DNA from: Calorimonas adulescens
Lineage (GTDB): Bacteria > Bacillota > Thermoanaerobacteria > Thermoanaerobacterales > UBA4877
Direction: 5' to 3'
Assembly: GCF_008274215.1 (NCBI RefSeq)
Contig: NZ_VTPS01000001.1
Coordinates: 62,001-126,000, forward strand
Length of the DNA stretch: 64,000 bases
In this document: one piece after another, positions 36,537 to 44,654 of the stretch
Numbering within the stretch: position 1 is the stretch's first letter
Layout: the number at the start of each line of letters is the position of its first letter
Notes under the pieces: generated by a model
Databases searched by the model: none
The model's input: the letters and a program-made list of their open reading frames with translations, nothing else
What the model was told of the DNA's origin: nothing
Translations under genes and position numbers: made by a program

Positions 36537-37294
36537 TGATAGTACCTCCCGTCGATAAAATTTTTTACCGCACTTTCAACAAGATTAAGATCAACCCTCG
36601 TGTTATAGCACGGACCCTCTGGTCTAATATTTATAACACCATAGACCGGTATCCCATTGACATCCTGTATCCCACTTGTAAGATCTCTTTCACAAGCCAC
36701 TGCAACTATTGCCTTGGGTTTATAATCCTTAACCGCTTTCCTTGCCAGGGTTCCTCCTGTAGCAGCAATTATACGCACACCATAGCGTTCCGAGATTTCT
36801 ATTAGTCCTTTTATATCACATCTACCACATCTTCTGCAATTGTTTATATTGGTGGTTATCCTGTACACACAAGTGGACCTTTGCAAGCAATGTGGTAACA
36901 GGATCAGTATATCATCCGGAGCCACTTTAACATTTCTTGCCGCAACAAGGTTATTATTTATCTCTGCAAACGACCTCATCATCTGCTCTTTTTCTATTCC
37001 CAAAAGCCCACCAACGAACAATACCTCCGGATAAATGGTATTTAAAGCAAAGGACATAAAGTCGCTCAATTTCCTTATTGGTCTTTTCTTGAGTAAAGAG
37101 AATACAACCGCAAGAGTTCCCACAACAAGAATCAATAAAAACACCGTTAATGGAGCAGCTATTCCTATTAAGATATAATAATAAAGTCCCACATTGTGTG
37201 TCAATAATACATAAATTAAGGTAAGATAGAATATAATAACAGCTGATGTTAGTATGGTTAATACACCAATATAAACCCTCTTTTTCCCGTACAA
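36533..37294 (-). CDS. DUF116 membrane protein with cysteine cluster
   Basis: A 253-aa protein with two N-terminal membrane spans (about 9-32 and 40-68) and a cytoplasmic DUF116 domain with conserved cysteines: LPHCLQRSTCVYRI, then NNCRRCGRCDI, CERDL and GPCYNTRVD. The spacing suggests an Fe-S cluster or zinc. Function is unknown in the family. It starts with TTG 37294, 9 bases after GGGAG, and follows fmt by 11 bases. Found next to fmt/def in many Clostridia. Confidence 0.88.
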   Translation of the reverse strand: MYGKKRVYIGVLTILTSAVIIFYLTLIYVLLTHNVGLYYYILIGIAAPLTVFLLILVVGTLAVVFSLLKKRPIRKLSDFMSFALNTIYPEVLFVGGLLGIEKEQMMRSFAEINNNLVAARNVKVAPDDILILLPHCLQRSTCVYRITTNINNCRRCGRCDIKGLIEISERYGVRIIAATGGTLARKAVKDYKPKAIVAVACERDLTSGIQDVNGIPVYGVINIRPEGPCYNTRVDLNLVESAVKNFIDGRYYQ

Positions 37295-37305
37295 AATTTC
37301 ACTCC

Positions 37306-38235
37306 CTATATTAAAATAGTACCTGCTTCTACCCTATTTCCCCTGATATATTCATCGACGCTCATTGCTCTCTTACCTTCTGGTTGAAGCATGGTTATCC
37401 TTATACTGCCATCAGCACATGCTACACATAAACCCTCTTTATCCACCTTAACCACCTCTCCTGGCCTGCCATTTATTTCTTCATTGTTTATACTGCACTC
37501 CAACACTTTAATAACCTTCCCATTCATACAAAAATATGCTCCAGGCCATGGCCATGTGCCTCTTACAAGGTTTACTATCTCTTTCTTAGTTTTTCCCCAA
37601 TTAATATGACCAACATCTTTACTCAACATAGGAGCATATGTTGCTTCATCTTCATCCTGACTTAAATATTGAGCTGTACCGTTTTCTATCATGTTTAATG
37701 CCTCTATCAGCGCATCAGCACCAACCTGAGAAAGTTTTGAATTAAGGGTAAGTGCATTATCCTTATCAGATATTTCCACTGGTTTCATTAAAATAATATC
37801 CCCTGCATCGAGCTTCTCACTCATTTTTACTATTGATATACCTGTAACCTTTTCACCATTTATGATCGCCCAGTTTATTGGTGCTGCTCCCCTATATTTA
37901 GGGAGTAACGAGGCATGAACATTTATGCATCCCATAGGCGGCAACGTTAGAATCTCTTTCGGTAATATATTGCCATAAGCAGCCACAACAATAATATCTG
38001 GTTTTGTCTCTTTAATTAGATTATAGGCCTCAATGTTACCTTTGAGTTTGGTTGGTTGAACTACAGGAATATTGTATTCTATCGCCAAGGATTTAACAGG
38101 AGGAGAAGATATGTTCCTGCCACGTCCTTTTGGCCTATCTGGTTGTGTAACTACAAGGCCCACATCATGAGATAAAATCAGTGCCCTTAATATAGGTACG
38201 GCAAACTCGGGTGTTCCCATAAACACAACCTTCAT
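37306..38235 (-). CDS. fmt: Methionyl-tRNA formyltransferase
   Basis: Fmt formylates initiator Met-tRNA with 10-formyl-tetrahydrofolate. The 309-aa protein has the N-terminal VVFMGTPEFAVPILRAL, the catalytic INVHASLLPKYRGAAPINWA (the conserved Asn/His pair) and SEKLDAGDIIL, with a C-terminal OB-like domain (about 205-305). It overlaps def by 4 bases. Fmt and Def act at opposite ends of the same formyl cycle. Confidence 0.98.
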   Translation of the reverse strand: MKVVFMGTPEFAVPILRALILSHDVGLVVTQPDRPKGRGRNISSPPVKSLAIEYNIPVVQPTKLKGNIEAYNLIKETKPDIIVVAAYGNILPKEILTLPPMGCINVHASLLPKYRGAAPINWAIINGEKVTGISIVKMSEKLDAGDIILMKPVEISDKDNALTLNSKLSQVGADALIEALNMIENGTAQYLSQDEDEATYAPMLSKDVGHINWGKTKKEIVNLVRGTWPWPGAYFCMNGKVIKVLECSINNEEINGRPGEVVKVDKEGLCVACADGSIRITMLQPEGKRAMSVDEYIRGNRVEAGTILI

Positions 38236-38708
38236 TCTTTTATACCACCTTCCTCTTCCGCGTCAACGTATCTAATAACCCTATCTATAAACAATACCCC
38301 ATCCAAGTGATCAATCTCATGGGATAATGCTCGAGCCAGCAAATCTTCACCGGTGATTTCTATAAGTTCCCCATCTCTATTAAGTCCTCTAACAGTGAGA
38401 ATCTTTGGCCTGGCCACTTCTCCTGCCACATCCGGAATGCTAAGGCACCCTTCAACGCCTATCTGTTCACCCTCTGACGCAACTATCTCCGGATTAACCA
38501 ATGCAATGAGACCGCTTCCAGCATCTACGACTATTACTCTCCTCAACACACCTACCTGGGGAGCCGCAAGGCCAACCCCATCTGCTTTGTACATGGTCTC
38601 AGCCATATCATCTATCAATAACCTTATCCTATCATCAACCTCTTCGACGGTCCTACTTTTCTTTCTTAATAGTTCATCTTCATATTTTCTAATCTCTCTT
38701 AATGCCAT
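38232..38708 (-). CDS. def: Peptide deformylase
   Basis: Def removes the formyl group from new proteins. The 158-aa metalloenzyme has the three motifs GVGLAAPQ (about 44-51), EGCLS and the metal site HEIDH in LARALSHEIDHLDGVLFID. It follows priA by 10 bases and overlaps fmt. Confidence 0.98.
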   Translation of the reverse strand: MALREIRKYEDELLRKKSRTVEEVDDRIRLLIDDMAETMYKADGVGLAAPQVGVLRRVIVVDAGSGLIALVNPEIVASEGEQIGVEGCLSIPDVAGEVARPKILTVRGLNRDGELIEITGEDLLARALSHEIDHLDGVLFIDRVIRYVDAEEEGGIKE

Positions 38709-38718
38709 TTTCTACCTC

Positions 38719-41115
38719 CTACATTAAACTAACTGGATTTACATCCATCATATATTTTACTCCATCCAACTTTTTTATATTGCGAAGACTATCAGATAAA
38801 AGCACTGCTATTTCTCTGTCATCAGTTCCTTTTAAAACAAACTGCCACCGGTATAGATCATTTATCCTTGCAACTGGGCTGGGTACAGGTCGTAACAGTT
38901 TTATATCGACTGCACCAACATTTTTTGTCAACCTCTTTATATCATTATACCATATTTCTATCGCTTTTCTAACCTGTTCACTTTCAGGACCCGAACATAA
39001 CGCCCTTCCAAGCCTCATGAAAGGCGGATATCCAAATTGCTTTCTGAATTCAATCTCCTTCTGATAAAATCCAATATAATCATTACGTGCCGCATATTGG
39101 ATGCTATAATTCTGCGGGTTAAAAGTCTGAATGATAACCTTGCCTTTTTTGCCTCTTCTTCCTACCCTACCCCCAAGCTGAACTAAGAGCTGGAAGGTAT
39201 TTTCAGAAGATTTATAATCAGGTAGATTAAGGTTTATATCCGCAAGGATTACACCTGCCAATGTAACACCAGGAAAATCAAACCCTTTAGTAACAAGCTG
39301 GGTTCCTATAAGAATGTCAGCCTTCCCATCCCTGAAATTAGAAAAAATATCGTTTATACTGGTTAGCCCCCTTATAGAATCCCTATCCATCCTCAAAACC
39401 CTGGCATCTGGAAAAAACTTATTGATCTCCCTCTCTATCTTCTGTGTACCAAATCCCCCAAACTCCATCTCTGTACCACCACATTTGGGGCATGTACGCA
39501 TAACCGTCTCATTGTAATTGCAATAATGGCATGTCAGGATTTTTTTGTCGGAGTGATATTTTAACGGTATGTCACAATGAGGGCACTTAAGTATATTACC
39601 ACAATTTTTACACATAACAAAACTTGCATAACCTCGTTTGTTCAAAAAAAGTATGGCCTGATCTCCATTTTTTAAGCATGTGCCAAGCTCAGATATAAGC
39701 TTGCGGCTTAAAATACCTCTATTTCCCTTCTTTAATTCCCCTCTCAAATCCACTATCTCAAATACAGGCATACCAGTATCATTCACTCTTGTTGATAGGT
39801 TTAGCAACTCGTATTCACCTAATTGCGCTTTGTAATAGGTCTCAACCGAAGGTGTAGAACTCGACAATATAATAGAAGCATTTTCTAACTCACATCTTCT
39901 TATGGCAACCTCTTTTGCGTCATAATATGGATGCATATCTGATTGTTTAAAACCCGTATCATGTTCCTCATCTATAACAATAAGACCAAGGTCCTTCATA
40001 GGGAGAAAAACTGCACTGCGTGTGCCAACAGCAATCCTTACCTCGCCCCGTCTCACCCTGTCCCATTCATCAAAATGTTGACCATTTGATAATCTGCTAT
40101 GAAAAACCGATACCATATCACCAAATCTATTGACAAATCTGGCAAAAACCTGTGGGGTCAGTGACACTTCTGGAACCAGTATGAGGACGCTTTTGCCATC
40201 CTGTAACATCTGTTCTGCAATATTCATGTATACATCTGTTTTTCCACTGTTAGATACGCCAAACAGCAAAAACTTGCTCTTCCCGTTTTTTCTTGCCATA
40301 TAATAATCACTTACAACCTTTAATTGAGAGGAATTTAGCTCATACTTCTTTTCGTTAATCCTTGGAAATTTAACAATACGTCTCAATTCCCTGTACTCAT
40401 AATCTATAACACCTTTTTTATACAATCTTCTTATAAAGGAGTAGTCAATTCCTGTATCCTTAACTGCTTTCGAAGCCAGCACCCAATCTTTTTCTTTAAG
40501 GTAATCAATAAAATCTTTTTCTTTTTCCTTTAAGTCATCATCAAACATTCCCTCCTTAAGCTTTATCATTCGGACCCTTTTATGTCTGGTACCACGATTT
40601 ATCTCAGGGAAATAACTTATTATACCCATTTTCCTTAACCTATCAATAATTTTCTTATCCCCATCCATCTCATCTGTATACATGGTCTTTTTGCTTGTAA
40701 TAATTTTCTCCAGGACAGCCCTTTCCTTATCATTTAAATTAGTATTATCTGCAGTGCCACTTATTATAATTTTCTTTTTTAAGCTAATATTGACCTCTGG
40801 GGGTATAAAGCACTTTAATGCATCAATAAAAAGACAGTTATATCTTTCCTTGATGAACTTTGCGAGAATAACCATGTTGGCACTGAAATACTTTATATCG
40901 TCTATTGATTCAATTATATTTTTCAGCTCAACAGCTGTATCAGCAATATATTTTTTCTCAATAACAAAACCATCAACCAGATTATTGTTAAAAGGTACAA
41001 CTACCCTTGAACCTATATCAATGGTCTCTTGTAACTCATCGGGCACTATATAGTCAAAAATTTTATCCACTTTGGCAACAGATAAATTTACAATCACACC
41101 TGCTATCCAGCTCAT
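38719..41115 (-). CDS. priA: Primosomal protein N' (replication restart helicase PriA)
   Basis: PriA recognises abandoned forks and reloads the replication machinery. I take ATG 41115 (MSWIAGVIVN), 798 aa, after GGGTGAT; the TTG 12 bases upstream is less likely. It has the 3' DNA-binding domain (about 1-105), a winged helix, Walker A FGVSNSGKTDVYMNIAEQ, DEEHD (VIDEEHDTGFKQ), a zinc-binding insert with eight cysteines (CKNCGNILKCPHC and CHYCNYNETVMRTCPKC), and helicase motifs GTQLVTKGFDFPGV and GRVGRRG. A terminator-like hairpin separates it from coaBC. Confidence 0.97.
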   Translation of the reverse strand: MSWIAGVIVNLSVAKVDKIFDYIVPDELQETIDIGSRVVVPFNNNLVDGFVIEKKYIADTAVELKNIIESIDDIKYFSANMVILAKFIKERYNCLFIDALKCFIPPEVNISLKKKIIISGTADNTNLNDKERAVLEKIITSKKTMYTDEMDGDKKIIDRLRKMGIISYFPEINRGTRHKRVRMIKLKEGMFDDDLKEKEKDFIDYLKEKDWVLASKAVKDTGIDYSFIRRLYKKGVIDYEYRELRRIVKFPRINEKKYELNSSQLKVVSDYYMARKNGKSKFLLFGVSNSGKTDVYMNIAEQMLQDGKSVLILVPEVSLTPQVFARFVNRFGDMVSVFHSRLSNGQHFDEWDRVRRGEVRIAVGTRSAVFLPMKDLGLIVIDEEHDTGFKQSDMHPYYDAKEVAIRRCELENASIILSSSTPSVETYYKAQLGEYELLNLSTRVNDTGMPVFEIVDLRGELKKGNRGILSRKLISELGTCLKNGDQAILFLNKRGYASFVMCKNCGNILKCPHCDIPLKYHSDKKILTCHYCNYNETVMRTCPKCGGTEMEFGGFGTQKIEREINKFFPDARVLRMDRDSIRGLTSINDIFSNFRDGKADILIGTQLVTKGFDFPGVTLAGVILADINLNLPDYKSSENTFQLLVQLGGRVGRRGKKGKVIIQTFNPQNYSIQYAARNDYIGFYQKEIEFRKQFGYPPFMRLGRALCSGPESEQVRKAIEIWYNDIKRLTKNVGAVDIKLLRPVPSPVARINDLYRWQFVLKGTDDREIAVLLSDSLRNIKKLDGVKYMMDVNPVSLM

Positions 41116-41124
41116 ATCATCACC

Positions 41125-41153
41125 CAAAAAATTAAACTGGGATTTACCCAGTT
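41125..41153 (-). terminator. Hairpin terminator or attenuator between coaBC and priA
   Basis: Minus strand AACTGGG (41153-41147), TAAAT loop, CCCAGTT (41141-41135), then TAATTTTTT. A 7-bp stem with a run of six U follows the coaBC stop immediately. It lies inside an apparent operon, so it may divide remA-gmk-rpoZ-coaBC from priA and the genes after it, or only reduce read-through. Confidence 0.65.
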
Positions 41154-42366
41154 ATTTTAATATGTCCAACATTCTGTCTAAAATGGCATCCGCAACCTGC
41201 ATCTTGCTCATGAGCGGATACTTTGTGACTTTGCCATCGCGGTCAATTATGCTTATTATGTTAGTATCAACCTCAAAACCAGCACCTTTTTCTGTTACAT
41301 CATTTGCAACTATCATATCCAGATTTTTTTTGTCTATCTTTTTCTTAGCATTCTCATAGAGAGCTTCTGTCTCTGCAGCAAAACCCACAAGTTTTTTATT
41401 CCCTTTTATCTTACCAAGCTGTTCCAGAATGTCTGGATTCTTAACAAGTTTCAACATGATGGCATCATCATCTTTTTTAATCTTTTGTTCTGAAACATAT
41501 TCCGGTCTGTAATCCGCAACTGCTGCAGCCATAATAACTGCATCTGCCCATTCGAAATTATGCCTCACCTGTTCAAGCATCTCTTCGCACGTCTTTATAT
41601 TTATGGTCTTTATCCCATCCACAGCCGGTAGGCCTGTGGGCCCTGTAATAAGCAAAACTTCAGCGCCCCTCTTATGTGCTCTTTCAGCTATAGAATAGCC
41701 CATCTTGCCTGATGACCGATTAGTTATATATCTTACAGGATCAATGGGTTCCTGAGTAGGACCTGCAGTAACTATCAAATGGACGCCGGCCAGGTCTTTA
41801 TGCTGAGTCACAGATAATGTTTCTACAATACCACTAATTATATCATCCACATCTGCCAGCTTTCCTTTCCCATATACCCCACAGGCCAAAATCCCTGTAG
41901 CTGGTTCTATAAATTTGTATCCAAGAGACTTTAATTTGTTGATATTCTCTTGAGTAATCTTATTCTCATACATATTCACATTCATTGCAGGTGCAATTAA
42001 AACAGGGGCTTTTGTAGCCATAACGGTGGTTGTCAACAGATCATCAGCTATGCCATTGGCAATTTTTCCAATTATATTTGCTGTGGCTGGAGCTATAACA
42101 AAAATATCGGCTTTCGTAGCCAGTGAAATATGTTCGATCTCCCATGATTTCACCTCATCAAACATACCAACAGCGACATAATTTGATGAGAGGATCTGCA
42201 ATGTCAAGGGGCTGATAAATTTCGTAGCGCTTTCTGTCATAATGACATTAACATTAGCCTTTAATTTTTTTAACCTGCTGACAATATCAGCTGCTTTATA
42301 AGCAGCTATGCTACCTGTTACGCCCAGTACAATATTTTTATTGTTTAAAACATCTACACCAATCAT
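41152..42366 (-). CDS. coaBC: Bifunctional phosphopantothenoylcysteine decarboxylase/ligase
   Basis: CoaBC joins cysteine to 4'-phosphopantothenate and decarboxylates the product in CoA synthesis. The 404-aa protein has the CoaC half (1-190: VLGVTGSIAAYKAADIV, active-site His in IEHISLA, APAMNVNMYEN, and the catalytic loop GILACGVYGKGKLAD) and the CoaB half (about 190-404: VTAGPTQEPIDPVRYITNRS, SGKMGYSIAE, AAVADYRPEYV, KNPDILEQLG, FAAETE). Its ATG overlaps the rpoZ stop. CoaD is encoded at 23.7 kb. Confidence 0.98.
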   Translation of the reverse strand: MIGVDVLNNKNIVLGVTGSIAAYKAADIVSRLKKLKANVNVIMTESATKFISPLTLQILSSNYVAVGMFDEVKSWEIEHISLATKADIFVIAPATANIIGKIANGIADDLLTTTVMATKAPVLIAPAMNVNMYENKITQENINKLKSLGYKFIEPATGILACGVYGKGKLADVDDIISGIVETLSVTQHKDLAGVHLIVTAGPTQEPIDPVRYITNRSSGKMGYSIAERAHKRGAEVLLITGPTGLPAVDGIKTINIKTCEEMLEQVRHNFEWADAVIMAAAVADYRPEYVSEQKIKKDDDAIMLKLVKNPDILEQLGKIKGNKKLVGFAAETEALYENAKKKIDKKNLDMIVANDVTEKGAGFEVDTNIISIIDRDGKVTKYPLMSKMQVADAILDRMLDILK

Positions 42367-42569
42367 TTTATACCATACTTCTGCCTTTCATAAGTAATTT
42401 TACCTTCGTAAACCTCATAGGTTGCAATAGTTACAGGATTGGTAGAATCTATATCAACAAACTTTGGTGCTCCATCTACCAACTGTCTAGCGCGCTTAGC
42501 CACAAGTGTAGACAGTGTATATCTGCTGTCAACCCTCTCTAATAAATCATTAATCGCAGGATAAATCAT
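42363..42569 (-). CDS. rpoZ: RNA polymerase omega subunit
   Basis: A 68-aa omega subunit that helps assemble beta-prime into RNA polymerase. It shows MIYPAINDLLERVDSRYTLS and the conserved VAKRARQLVDGAPKF segment. It lies 15 bases after gmk and overlaps coaBC, the standard gmk-rpoZ-coaBC order. Confidence 0.96.
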   Translation of the reverse strand: MIYPAINDLLERVDSRYTLSTLVAKRARQLVDGAPKFVDIDSTNPVTIATYEVYEGKITYERQKYGIK

Positions 42570-42584
42570 GATGAATTTCCCTCC

Positions 42585-43190
42585 CTATACATTCTCAAGT
42601 CTTAAATATAAGTCCAGATTCCTTTCTACCTTGCATTTCTCAGCTGTTATAATCGCTAATACTTTCTGTGCCGCTTCACTTACTGCGTCATTTACCACTA
42701 TATAATCATACTTCGTAATATACTTCAATTCTGAAAAAGCTTTCGAAAAACGCAACTTGATTTCTTCATCTGTCTCCGTAGCCCTACCTTTAATCCTCTT
42801 TTCCAGTTCGTCCATTGATGGTGGTACAATAAATATGAATACCCCATCAGGAAATTTCTCTCTTGCCTTCATGGCACCCTGTATATCAATCTCCAATATC
42901 ACTTCCCTGCCTTCTTTTAATTTTTCTTCCACATATGATTTAGGGGTACCATAATAGTTTCCATAAACTTCTGCCCATTCTAAGAATTGATCGTTTTTTA
43001 TCATTTCTTCAAACTCAGCCTTATCTAAAAAATAGTAATTTACGCCCTCCTTCTCCCCTGACCTGGGCTTACGTGTTGTGGCTGACACACTGAGACATAA
43101 CGACGGGTCCCTTTTGAGTACCTCTTTGCAAATGGTACCCTTTCCCGCTCCTGAGGGCCCAGATATGACTATCAATATACCCTTGTTCAT
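42585..43190 (-). CDS. gmk: Guanylate kinase
   Basis: Gmk phosphorylates GMP to GDP. The 201-aa protein has P-loop ISGPSGAGKGTICKEV (about 8-23), SVSATTRKPRSGEKEGVNYYF (GMP binding), EWAEVYGNYYGTP and EIDIQGAMKA. AAGGTG lies 9 bases before ATG 43190. It follows remA by 12 bases. Confidence 0.98.
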   Translation of the reverse strand: MNKGILIVISGPSGAGKGTICKEVLKRDPSLCLSVSATTRKPRSGEKEGVNYYFLDKAEFEEMIKNDQFLEWAEVYGNYYGTPKSYVEEKLKEGREVILEIDIQGAMKAREKFPDGVFIFIVPPSMDELEKRIKGRATETDEEIKLRFSKAFSELKYITKYDYIVVNDAVSEAAQKVLAIITAEKCKVERNLDLYLRLENV

Positions 43191-43202
43191 GATATTTTCA
43201 CC

Positions 43203-43484
43203 TTATTCATCTGAAAGACTCTCATTCTCTTCTATTTCTTCATCCTTTGAGTTTAAACGGTTGGCCACTGTCTCTGGTTGAACTGCACAAAGTATTACAT
43301 GGTCGCTATCGGTTATAATAACTGCCCTTGTTCTGCGACCATATGTAGCATCAATGAGCATACCCCTATCCCTCGCTTCTTGAATTATCCTCTTTATTGG
43401 GGCAGATTCGGGACTCACTATGGCTACCAATCTATTGGCAGAAACTATATTGCCAAAGCCAATATTAATAAGTTTTATATTCAT
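43203..43484 (-). CDS. remA: Extracellular matrix regulator RemA (DUF370)
   Basis: RemA is a ring-forming DNA-binding activator of matrix and osmoprotection genes in Bacillus. From ATG 43484 ([20 protein letters not shown]), behind TTGGAGG, the protein is 93 aa and has the conserved [29 protein letters not shown] segments. The usual start-of-operon neighbour yicC/yloC is not here; dapF lies upstream instead. The spacer of 133 bases upstream holds a 6-bp inverted repeat. The last 12 or so residues form an acidic tail ([14 protein letters not shown]). Confidence 0.95.
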   Translation of the reverse strand: MNIKLINIGFGNIVSANRLVAIVSPESAPIKRIIQEARDRGMLIDATYGRRTRAVIITDSDHVILCAVQPETVANRLNSKDEEIEENESLSDE

Positions 43485-43527
43485 AAAACAACCTCCAATT
43501 ATTTTAAGGCAAATTATTTTATTCACG

Positions 43528-43546
43528 GCAAATACATGTGATTTGC
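43528..43546. repeat. Inverted repeat upstream of remA
   Basis: GCAAAT-ACATGTG-ATTTGC, arms of 6 bp, about 45 bases before the remA start. A third GGCAAAT occurs 20 bases nearer the gene as a direct repeat. It could be an operator, perhaps for autoregulation by RemA; this is inference. Confidence 0.35.
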
Positions 43547-43617
43547 TCTTTAATAATCCCCCAAGCTTATCTTATATCTATTTTACTCATTATTGTTACT
43601 TAATGCAATATTGATTT

Positions 43618-44448
43618 TTAAGACCACAAACTAATGTCTCCATGAAATACTTCGACGCATGGCCCTGTCATATATATATTATTGTTAACCTCCACAAACA
43701 GATCGCCTCCAGGCAGGGATACAATTACTTCCCTCTCAATATATCCTAAGACATTTGAAATAAAAGCCGAGGCACAGGCTCCTGAGCCACATGCCATAGT
43801 CATGCCGACTCCCCTTTCCCATGTCCTAACCATCAACCTCTTCCTGTTCATTACCTGGACAAAGTTTACATTTGTTCCTACAGGAAATATATTATATTTC
43901 TCTATTACAGGACCATAAACTTCTATTGGAAAGCTGTCGATATCACTGACAAAAATAACAGTATGCGGTACACCTGTATTCACAGATGAAATATGTAAGG
44001 TTTTATCACCAAATGCTATTGGTTCATTTATCAAACGGCCCTCCCATCTAACAGGAACACTGTCTGGCTCCAAGTGAGGTACCCCCATATCCACCCGTAC
44101 CATTCTTACCTTATCATTATCATCAGTAACAACCTCAGGCCTGACAACCCCGGATAAGGTCTCTATTTCCATTTTCTTTTTTGTTACAATTTTTCTATCA
44201 TATACATACTTTGCAAAGCATCTTATCCCATTCCCACACATCTCTGCTTCGCTACCATCAGCATTAATTATTCTCATACGTGCATCAAATTTATTTGATT
44301 TACATACCAATATAAGTCCGTCTGCCCCAATTCCGAAATGCCGATCACATAACCTCTTAGCAATGTTGCCTATGTCTTGCCATCCTACCTCAACTTCATT
44401 TATTAAAATAAAGTCGTTGCCAGTTCCATGCATTTTAACAAATTCCAT
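43618..44448 (-). CDS. dapF: Diaminopimelate epimerase
   Basis: DapF converts LL- to meso-diaminopimelate for lysine and peptidoglycan. The 276-aa protein has the two catalytic cysteines in EMCGNGIRCFAKYVYD (Cys about 73) and TMACGSGACASAFISNV (Cys about 217), the N-terminal KMHGTGNDFILI, and TNVNFVQVMNR. GGGAGG precedes ATG 44448. It seems to be its own unit: 133 bases separate it from remA. Its -10 may be TATAAT at 44483-44478. Confidence 0.97.
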   Translation of the reverse strand: MEFVKMHGTGNDFILINEVEVGWQDIGNIAKRLCDRHFGIGADGLILVCKSNKFDARMRIINADGSEAEMCGNGIRCFAKYVYDRKIVTKKKMEIETLSGVVRPEVVTDDNDKVRMVRVDMGVPHLEPDSVPVRWEGRLINEPIAFGDKTLHISSVNTGVPHTVIFVSDIDSFPIEVYGPVIEKYNIFPVGTNVNFVQVMNRKRLMVRTWERGVGMTMACGSGACASAFISNVLGYIEREVIVSLPGGDLFVEVNNNIYMTGPCVEVFHGDISLWS

Positions 44449-44620
44449 AACAAACCTCCCAAATCCTTTTGTAGAAAATTATATCCCAAACACAGTTATT
44501 ATAAAAGTAGATTTTATTAATAAAATTTACCTGAATAGCACAAAACTCAACGGGCTCATTAAAACAATTTTGCCATACACTAAAGTTTATCTTCTTAAAC
44601 TTTTAAAAATGGATAACCCG

Positions 44621-44629
44621 TGATATACT
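44621..44629 (+). promoter_or_regulatory. Extended -10 promoter of rqcH
   Basis: TGATATACT (44621-44629) is TGn plus TATACT, lying 26 bases before the rqcH start. The -35 region is poor. The 190-base spacer between dapF and rqcH is otherwise AT-rich without a gene. Confidence 0.5.
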
Positions 44630-44654
44630 ATGTATACGTATGGGAGGTGTTTTA

